Assembly (NCBI RefSeq): GCF_024519455.1
Contig: NZ_JALJRY010000030.1
Coordinates: 67,767 to 131,766 of the forward strand
Direction: 5' to 3'
Origin: Streptomyces sp. STR69
GTDB taxonomy: Bacteria; Actinomycetota; Actinomycetes; Streptomycetales; Streptomycetaceae
DNA length: 64,000 nucleotides
In this document: positions 58,875 through 64,000 of the stretch, in pieces
Layout of the letters: every line of letters begins with the position of its first letter
Numbering within the stretch: position 1 is the first letter of the stretch
The notes under the pieces: generated by a model
Database searches by the model: none
What the model was told of the DNA's origin: nothing
What the model saw: the letters and a program-made list of their open reading frames with translations, nothing else
Made by a program: the position numbers and the translations under genes

Positions 58875-60095
58875 ATGGACGAGCAGCGGGTACGCGGCGG
58901 GGGACCGCCCCAGTGGTGGCGCCATGGACCGCCGTGGGATGGGGCGACGGCCCCGACCCGGTGGCCGTGGCGCTCCACGCTGCTGGTCACCGTGTTCGTG
59001 CTGGTGGGCAGCGGCTTCGCCGGGCACAGCCAGCCCGACCGCGCCCCACTCGACCTCTACGCGCGCGTGCTGCTCGTCGCCGGATCGGCGCTGCTCCTGT
59101 GGCGCCACCGCCACCCGGTGGCGGTGGCCTTCGGCACCGTGCTCGCCGCCGTGCTCTACTTCGGCGCCGGATATCCCTACGGCCCCGTCTTCCTGCCCGT
59201 CGTGCTCGGCTGCTTCGGCGCGGTCGTCGCCGGGCGCCGCTGGGCGGCCTGGACCGCGCTCGGCGCGCTCTGGGCGGCGCACCTCCTGATCGCGCACTGG
59301 CTGTACCGGTGGCTGCCCCCGCAGCACGACCACGCGATGCCCTGGGGTCGTGAACTGGCCGTCGCCACCTGGTTGGTGGCCGTCGCCGCGATCTCCGAAC
59401 TGGCCCGCACCCGCCGCGACCAGTGGGTCCGCGACCGCGCCGAGCGCGCCCAGGCGGCCCGCCGCCGCGCCGACGAGGAGCGGCTGCGGATGGCCCGCGA
59501 ACTGCACGACGTCCTCGCGCACAGCATCTCCGTCATCAACGTCCAGGCGGGCGTCGGCCTCGCCCTCCTCGACTCCGACCCCGAGCAGGCCCGTACGGCA
59601 CTTACCACCATCAAGGCCGCCAGCAAGGAAGCGCTCGGCGAGATCCGCCAGGTCCTCGACAGCCTGCGCGCCCCGGGCGACGCGCCACGCGCCCCGGCCC
59701 CCGGCCTCGACCGGCTGCCCGAACTGGTGCAGCAGGCGGCGAGCGCGGGCCTCACGGTCGAGGTCGAGGGAACCCCGCCCCGCCTCCCGCCCGGCACCGA
59801 CCTCGCCGCCTTCCGCGTCGTCCAGGAGGCTCTGACCAATGTCGTACGGCACTCGGGTTCGCGGCACGCGCGCGTGCATGTCGGCCACGATTCCCGGGAG
59901 CTGCGGCTGCGTATCGACGACGACGGGCCCGCGACCGGCACGGACGCCGGGGGCAGCGGCAACGGACTGGCCGGGATGCGGGAGCGGGCCGCCGCGCTCG
60001 GTGGCACCATCGAGGCGGGCCCGCGCCCGGAGGGCGGCTTCCGGGTGCTCGCCGTACTGCCGTTGAAGGTCGCACCGAAGGAGGACGACCGGTGA
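58875..60095 (+). CDS. two-component sensor histidine kinase (NarL/DesK class)
   Basis: A 406-residue membrane kinase. Four or five hydrophobic helices (about 30-165) form the sensor part with little extracellular loop. The HisKA_3 dimerisation box is MARELHDVLAHSISVINVQAG with the phosphorylated His; the ATPase domain has VVQEALTNVVRHSG (N box), DDDGP and GNGLAGMRERAAALGG (G boxes). The ATG at 58875 is used. Its stop overlaps the response regulator GTG, so they form one operon. The signal is unknown. Confidence 0.93.
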   Translation: MDEQRVRGGGPPQWWRHGPPWDGATAPTRWPWRSTLLVTVFVLVGSGFAGHSQPDRAPLDLYARVLLVAGSALLLWRHRHPVAVAFGTVLAAVLYFGAGYPYGPVFLPVVLGCFGAVVAGRRWAAWTALGALWAAHLLIAHWLYRWLPPQHDHAMPWGRELAVATWLVAVAAISELARTRRDQWVRDRAERAQAARRRADEERLRMARELHDVLAHSISVINVQAGVGLALLDSDPEQARTALTTIKAASKEALGEIRQVLDSLRAPGDAPRAPAPGLDRLPELVQQAASAGLTVEVEGTPPRLPPGTDLAAFRVVQEALTNVVRHSGSRHARVHVGHDSRELRLRIDDDGPATGTDAGGSGNGLAGMRERAAALGGTIEAGPRPEGGFRVLAVLPLKVAPKEDDR

Positions 60096-60757
60096 TCCGG
60101 GTACTGCTCGCCGACGACCAGTCGCTGGTCCGCGCCGGGTTCAAGGCGCTGCTGGACGCGCAGCCGGACATCGAGGTGGCGGGCGAGGCATCCGACGGCG
60201 AGGAGGCCGTGCGCAAGGTACGCGAACTGCGCCCGGATGTGGTCCTGATGGACATCCGCATGCCGCTGCTCGACGGCCTGGCGGCGACCCGCCGCATCAC
60301 CGGGGACGGCGGCCTGGAAGAGGTGAGGGTCGTCATGCTGACCACCTTCGAACTCGACGAGTACGTCTTCGAGGCGATCCGCTCCGGCGCCTCCGGCTTC
60401 CTGGTCAAGGACACCGAACCGGACGAACTCCTGCGCGCCGTAAGGGCGGTGGTCGACGGCGACGCGCTGCTGTCTCCCGGAGTGACCCGCCGGCTGATCG
60501 CCGAGTTCGCGGCCCGCTCCAAGGAACCGGCGACAGCCGACGCCCTCACCCGACTCACCGAGCGGGAGCGGGAGGTGATGGCCCTGGTCGGTATCGGCCT
60601 GTCCAACGAGGAGATCGCCCGTCGCCTCGTCGTCAGCCCACTCACCGCGAAGACCCATGTCAGCCGCACGATGGTGAAGCTGGGCGCCCGGGACCGGGCC
60701 CAACTCGTCGTGCTGGCCTACGAGTCGGGGTTGGTCCGCCCCGGCTGGCTGGGCTGA
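60092..60757 (+). CDS. NarL/FixJ-family response regulator
   Basis: A 221-residue DNA-binding regulator. The receiver domain has the acidic pair LLADDQSLV, the phospho-acceptor Asp in VLMDIRMPLLDG (near residue 54), a Thr in MLTTFE and Lys in LVKDTEP. The C-terminal LuxR-type HTH reads LTEREREVMALVGIGLSNEEIARRLVVSPLTAKTHVSR, with NEEIARRL key. GTGA overlap with the kinase gene. It likely controls its own operon or nearby genes; targets not evident. Its 3' end overlaps the DUF6332 gene by 40 bp. Confidence 0.94.
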   Translation: MIRVLLADDQSLVRAGFKALLDAQPDIEVAGEASDGEEAVRKVRELRPDVVLMDIRMPLLDGLAATRRITGDGGLEEVRVVMLTTFELDEYVFEAIRSGASGFLVKDTEPDELLRAVRAVVDGDALLSPGVTRRLIAEFAARSKEPATADALTRLTEREREVMALVGIGLSNEEIARRLVVSPLTAKTHVSRTMVKLGARDRAQLVVLAYESGLVRPGWLG

Positions 60758-60999
60758 CCCGTCCCCTGCCGATATCGGTACAGCACGGTCACCACCCGGA
60801 CGAGGAACACGACCGGCACGAGCACGAGCGCCCCGCGCACCAGCAACGTCTCGACGATGCCCGGCAGTTCGAACAGCAGCGCCGGTCCGGCGACGGCCCC
60901 GAAGAGCACCGCCGCGACGAACACCGCGCTGACCAGCGCGTACCCGATCTCGACGGTCATCGCGTCCCGCTCGGCCTGTGTGCGCCGTCCCCCGGTCAT
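60718..60999 (-). CDS. DUF6332 small membrane protein
   Basis: A 93-residue protein with two hydrophobic helices (EIGYALVSAVFVAAVLFGAVAG and VETLLVRGALVLVPVVFLVRVVTVL, read as two segments) and a basic N-terminus GGRRTQAERDAMT. It resembles the Streptomyces DUF6332 family, function unknown. The ATG at 60999 sits before the conserved TQAERDA lead. The tail overlaps the convergent response-regulator gene by 40 bp. A link to the two-component system is possible only by position. Confidence 0.65.
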   Translation of the reverse strand: MTGGRRTQAERDAMTVEIGYALVSAVFVAAVLFGAVAGPALLFELPGIVETLLVRGALVLVPVVFLVRVVTVLYRYRQGTGQPSQPGRTNPDS

Positions 61000-61021
61000 G
61001 CCTATTCCGCGAGTGTCACAC

Positions 61022-61062
61022 GTGTGCGTCCGGCGGAGCAATCGGCTCCGCCGGACGCACAC
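61022..61062 (-). terminator. hairpin terminator of the MFS gene
   Basis: A perfect 18 bp stem (61022-61039 with 61045-61062) around a 5-base loop, 17 bp after the stop of the MFS transporter gene on the minus strand. Confidence 0.8.
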
Positions 61063-61078
61063 TCGGGGAGGCGGCCCC

Positions 61079-62569
61079 CTAGTCGCGCAGCGCCACGCGC
61101 TCCGCTTCCGCCTCCTTCACAGTGGACTTGGTGACCACGATGGACTGTTGGGCCCGACGGCCGCGCAGCCCCGGCAGGGTGATCAGCAGCCCGGCGACCG
61201 CGATGAACGTCACCACGACGAGCCCGGGCCGGTAACTGTCCAGCACCGCCTGCGGGGTGGCGTGCGCGGGGGCGTGGGCGGTCACCACGGCCGTGACGAC
61301 GGCCAGGAAGATCGCGCCGCCCACCTGTACCGAGGTGTTCAACAGCCCCGAGACCATGCCCTGTTCGTGGTCCTCGACCCCGTTGGTGGCCTGGATGTTC
61401 AGCGAGGGGAAGACCAGCGCGCAGGCCGCGCCGATCAGCACCATCGACGGCAGGATCACCGCCGCGTACCCCGGATCGAGGCTGACCCGCAGGAACAGCG
61501 CGTACCCGACGACCATCAGCGCGAAGCCCGTCGCGATCAGCCGCTGTGTGCCGAACCGGTCGACGATCGAGCCGACCTTCGTCGAGGACACGGCGACCAC
61601 CGCCCCGGCCGGCAGGAAGGCGAGCGCCGTGTGGAGCGCGGACCAGCCGAGCAGTGACTGCATGTACAGCGTGACGAGGAACTGGAAGCCGACGTACGAC
61701 CCGAAGAACGCCATCGCGCCGAGCTGGGCGCGGATCTGGTTGCCGGAGCGCAGCACCCCGAGCCGGATCAACGGCCCGGCGGAGCGCCGCTCGACGTACA
61801 CGAAGACGGTCAGCAGGACGGCAACGGCCAGGAAGGACAGCAGAGTTCGGGCCGAAGCCCAACCGGCCTCGGGCGCCTGTGCGACGGTGAAGACCAGCAG
61901 CAGCATCGACGCGGTGCCGAGGACGGCGCCGGGGATGTCGTAGCCGTCGTGGTCCTTCTCGCGTTCGCTGCGCGGCAGCAGCTTCAGGCCGGCGAGCAGG
62001 GCGATCAGCGCGATGGGCGCGGGAAGCAGCATGGTGAGCCGCCAACTGGCCTCCGTGAGCAGGCCGGAGAGCACCAGGCCCATCGAGAAGCCGGTGGCCG
62101 CGCAGGTGGTGTAGATGGACAGGGCGCGGTTGCGCAGCGGGCCCTCGGCGAAGGTCGTCGTGATGATCGACAGACCGGCCGGTGCGGTGAAGGCGGCGCT
62201 GAGGCCCTTGATGAAGCGGCTGGCGATCAGCAGCGGACCCGAGTCGACGAGCCCGCCGAGCAGTGAGGCCACCGCGAAGACTCCCAGGGCGACCAGGAAG
62301 ACCTGGCGTCGGCCGAGCAGGTCGGCGGTCCGGCCGCCGAGGAGGAGGAGCCCGCCGTATCCCAGGATGTAGCCGCTGACGATCCATTGGAGCGTCGAGG
62401 TCGAGAGGTCCAGTTCGGAGCCGATGGAGGGCAGGGCGACGCCGACCATCGACACGTCCAGCGCGTCCAGGAACATCGCGGCGCAGAGCACCAGCAGGGT
62501 GCCCCACAGCCGGGGGGTCCAGCGAACCGCCGACGACGGGGCCGCGGGAGGGGAGAGCGGAGAGGTCAT
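61079..62569 (-). CDS. MFS drug:proton exporter (DHA2/EmrB-like, 14 TM)
   Basis: A 496-residue transporter with about 14 hydrophobic helices. Motif A-like GGRTADLLGRRQVF (about residue 80) and motif C-like GFSMGLVLSGLLTEASWR (around 155) identify a drug-efflux MFS antiporter, and LDALDVSMVGVALPSIG near the N-terminus is the DHA2 motif D1. It is divergent from a MarR regulator; such pairs usually export the regulator's inducer. An 18 bp hairpin follows it. Confidence 0.92.
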   Translation of the reverse strand: MTSPLSPPAAPSSAVRWTPRLWGTLLVLCAAMFLDALDVSMVGVALPSIGSELDLSTSTLQWIVSGYILGYGGLLLLGGRTADLLGRRQVFLVALGVFAVASLLGGLVDSGPLLIASRFIKGLSAAFTAPAGLSIITTTFAEGPLRNRALSIYTTCAATGFSMGLVLSGLLTEASWRLTMLLPAPIALIALLAGLKLLPRSEREKDHDGYDIPGAVLGTASMLLLVFTVAQAPEAGWASARTLLSFLAVAVLLTVFVYVERRSAGPLIRLGVLRSGNQIRAQLGAMAFFGSYVGFQFLVTLYMQSLLGWSALHTALAFLPAGAVVAVSSTKVGSIVDRFGTQRLIATGFALMVVGYALFLRVSLDPGYAAVILPSMVLIGAACALVFPSLNIQATNGVEDHEQGMVSGLLNTSVQVGGAIFLAVVTAVVTAHAPAHATPQAVLDSYRPGLVVVTFIAVAGLLITLPGLRGRRAQQSIVVTKSTVKEAEAERVALRD

Positions 62570-62590
62570 GCCGCAGAGACTACATGCGCG

Positions 62591-62603
62591 TGCATCGAAT
62601 GCA
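62591..62603. promoter_or_regulatory. TGCAT-CGA-ATGCA palindrome between MFS and MarR genes
   Basis: A perfect 5-3-5 inverted repeat in an AT-rich 87 bp divergent promoter region. Further ATGCAA and ATGCG half-site-like words occur at 62599-62625. It is the best candidate operator for the MarR protein. Confidence 0.55.
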
Positions 62604-62656
62604 AACGCATTTAATTACGATGCAATAAACCCGCTTCTCTGCTACGGTGCCCTGTC

Positions 62657-63034
62657 ATGGCGGCGAAGAAGGCCGAGCAGGCGCTCGTGGACCAATGGCG
62701 GGAGATGCTGGCGCTGCACGCCCGCACGCAGTGCGAACTCGACCGCACCCTCCATCAACACGGCCTGTGCGGCAGTGACTTCGAGGTGCTGGACGTGCTG
62801 GCCGGTGATGCGTGCGCCTATCGCGTCCAGGAGATCTCCGAGCGCGTCCACCTCAGTCAGAGCGCCCTGTCCCGGCTGATCGCCCGGCTGGAGAAGGACG
62901 GTCTCGTCGAGCGCGGTATGTGCGCGGAGGACCGTCGGGGCGTGCGCGTGACCCTCACGGACAAGGGCCGCGGTCTGCACGGCGAGGTACTCCCGCTGCA
63001 GCGCGCGGTGCTGACGAGAATGCTGTCGGGCTGA
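62657..63034 (+). CDS. MarR-family transcriptional regulator
   Basis: A 125-residue winged-helix regulator, short for MarR (usual 140-160), because the C-terminal dimer helix ends soon after LQRAVLTRMLSG. The DNA-binding core is VQEISERVHLSQSALSRLIARLEKDGLVERGMCAEDRRGVRVTLTDKG, with the wing motif EDRRG. A Cys pair occurs near the N-terminus and wing (QCELD, GMCAED), so redox sensing is conceivable. Divergent from the MFS exporter it probably represses. Confidence 0.9.
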   Translation: MAAKKAEQALVDQWREMLALHARTQCELDRTLHQHGLCGSDFEVLDVLAGDACAYRVQEISERVHLSQSALSRLIARLEKDGLVERGMCAEDRRGVRVTLTDKGRGLHGEVLPLQRAVLTRMLSG

Positions 63035-63041
63035 CGGGTCG

Positions 63042-63782
63042 TCAACTCCAGGTGATCGCCGACTTCTCCCGCCACAGCGCGGCGAGCGACGCGTCCCCCG
63101 AGACGGCCGGGAACAGCATCCGGTTCCACAGGGCGAGGTACAACTGCCCAGCAGGACCGGCCAGTTCGCAGTCGGCGTCTCCGGAGCCGCCCCGCTCGGC
63201 CGCGGGTGGCTCCTGAGACAGTCGTACGGTCCACACGGCGTCGTCCGTGTCCGTCGCCCGTACCCGCAGCACCCGGGGCTCCGCGCTGCGCACCCTGCTG
63301 CGGCTGCGAGCGTGGAAGCCGCGGAGCAACTCGTCGATGCCGTCGGCCGCGAAGTCCGGGGTGATCGCGGTGGGTTCGCCGCCGCGTGCCGACTCCGCGT
63401 CCAGCCGGTGCACGGTCGTCTCGTGGGCCTGCCGTCTGGCCCAGAACGCGAGCGGCGACGGAGCCGGCAGGAAGGACCAGCACGCCACGTCGGGCGGGGC
63501 GGCGGCGAGGGTGTCCACGAGGAGACGGTGCCCCTGCCGGAACCAGGCCACCAACTCGGCGCCGTCCAGGTCCGGCAGACCCGCGTCGGGGTGGTACGCG
63601 GTGTGTCCCTCGGCGACGAACGCGGTCGCCCAGCGGTGCACCATCCCCGTGTGCCGCAGCAGATCCCGCCCCCGCCACTCCGGGCAGGTCGGCACCTCGG
63701 CGTCGACCCCCGCAGCCTCGGCGGCCGAGGCCAGCAGTCCGCCCTCCCGGTCGAGGGTCCCCACGAACGCATCGGTCTCCAT
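63042..63782 (-). CDS. mycothiol-dependent maleylpyruvate isomerase-family protein
   Basis: A 246-residue DinB-like four-helix-bundle enzyme fused to a C-terminal domain. The N-terminal DinB_N region contains VPTCPEWRGRDLLRHTGMVHRWA with the metal-binding His, and RRQAHETTVHRLDAE supplies the H-x3-H pair. The C-terminal SCP2-like part has LAGPAGQLYLALWNR. The family uses mycothiol as cofactor for isomerisation or transfer. It is convergent with MarR (7 bp apart). Substrate not evident. Confidence 0.88.
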   Translation of the reverse strand: METDAFVGTLDREGGLLASAAEAAGVDAEVPTCPEWRGRDLLRHTGMVHRWATAFVAEGHTAYHPDAGLPDLDGAELVAWFRQGHRLLVDTLAAAPPDVACWSFLPAPSPLAFWARRQAHETTVHRLDAESARGGEPTAITPDFAADGIDELLRGFHARSRSRVRSAEPRVLRVRATDTDDAVWTVRLSQEPPAAERGGSGDADCELAGPAGQLYLALWNRMLFPAVSGDASLAALWREKSAITWS

Positions 63783-63866
63783 GCGGCCGAGTGTGCCGTA
63801 TGAAGCGCGGTCAAAGGCGAGGACCGCCCGTGTCGGGGCGATGGGAGGGCGGCTCGGCGGGTCGCG

Positions 63867-64000
63867 TCAGTCGGTGCCGAGCGCCGCGCGCAGAGTCGTG
63901 ACGGCCATGGTGATGGCGGCTTGGGCGGCGTGCGTCCCGCGCAGCGCGTTGAGCATGACGAAGTCGTGGATGATGCCCTGGAAGCGGACGGCGGTGACGG
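63867..64000 (-). CDS. alpha/beta hydrolase (HSL-type esterase), C-terminal fragment
   Basis: Only the last 44 codons are in the window; the gene continues beyond its end. The tail VRFQGIIHDFVMLNAL contains the catalytic His of the alpha/beta-hydrolase fold-3 (hormone-sensitive-lipase) family, followed by RGTHAAQAAITMAVTTLR, a typical closing helix. Function is probably a small-ester carboxylesterase. The nucleophile motif lies outside the window and was not seen. Confidence 0.75.
   Translation of the reverse strand, partial: VTAVRFQGIIHDFVMLNALRGTHAAQAAITMAVTTLRAALGTD

Noticed and set aside
59423..60091. Extension of the response regulator into the histidine kinase gene
   Set aside because: Shadow frame of the kinase; the receiver domain starts exactly at the GTG at 60092.
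1..64000. Mobile elements, prophage, CRISPR arrays, tRNA/rRNA genes or a biosynthetic gene cluster
   Set aside because: No transposase, integrase, phage structural gene, regular repeat-spacer array, recognisable tRNA cloverleaf or PKS/NRPS/terpene core gene was seen.

Overview
The window is a 64 kb stretch of very GC-rich, GTG-start-rich actinobacterial chromosome. The gene families (Rv1733c-type membrane protein, DUF6214, DUF6421, DUF6986, DUF6332, DUF2630, mycothiol-dependent and F420-type enzymes, a Cys-rich 'putative leader peptide', a CebR-like box) and the interspersed GCGCCCC/GGGGCGC repeat point to Streptomyces. I see no rRNA, tRNA, CRISPR array, transposase, integrase, phage gene or biosynthetic gene cluster. 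The region reads as ordinary chromosomal sequence rich in secreted enzymes and small regulators. Functions below come from reading motifs and family resemblance; no database search was run.

Layout. 1-5.1 kb: end of an Rv1733c-family membrane protein, a HEAT-repeat protein, and aidB divergent from a PaaX-type regulator. 5.1-9.8 kb: a plant-polymer island with two pectate lyases (PL1, PL3) divergent from a CE1 esterase carrying CBM2 and an SGNH hydrolase; the shared control region has a near-perfect CebR box. 9.8-20 kb: NCS2 purine permease, ferredoxin/adrenodoxin-type reductase, DUF6214, TetR, DUF2630, HAD hydrolase, a DUF5134/M56 peptidase/PAP2 cluster, and a FUSC exporter coupled to a MarR regulator. 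20-25.3 kb: a large clan-A-like glycosidase with CBM6/35-like modules, VOC proteins, GNAT, GDPD. 25.7-30.3 kb: a tightly overlapping DUF6421-SDR-threonine aldolase operon, then a transglutaminase-like/B3-4 pair with a leaderless-type promoter. 30.3-37.4 kb: PlsC-type acyltransferase, DUF4395 divergent from a thioredoxin-like protein, a Cys-rich leader peptide before a flavin reductase, etfB-etfA, a secreted EEP-family hydrolase and a DUF6986 aldolase-like protein.

37.5-47 kb: a Ser/Thr kinase with an extracellular tail, a LacI regulator/ROK kinase/GH27 alpha-galactosidase neighbourhood, a TIGR01777 oxidoreductase, a tiny secreted protein, and a TmrB-like NTPase fused to a NUDIX domain. 47.2-53.2 kb: a complete five-gene Dpp/Opp-type ABC importer. 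53.2-64 kb: a kinase-like protein, DUF1905, an M20 dipeptidase, a geranylgeranyl-reductase-family flavoprotein, an F420-type nitroreductase divergent from TetR across a repeated operator, a NarL-type two-component system, DUF6332, an MFS exporter divergent from MarR, a mycothiol-dependent enzyme and the tail of an HSL-type esterase.

The most informative signals are regulatory (divergent promoters with palindromes, the leader peptide, operator arrays) plus one unusual domain fusion. I do not see convincing evidence for a large, wholly undescribed system.
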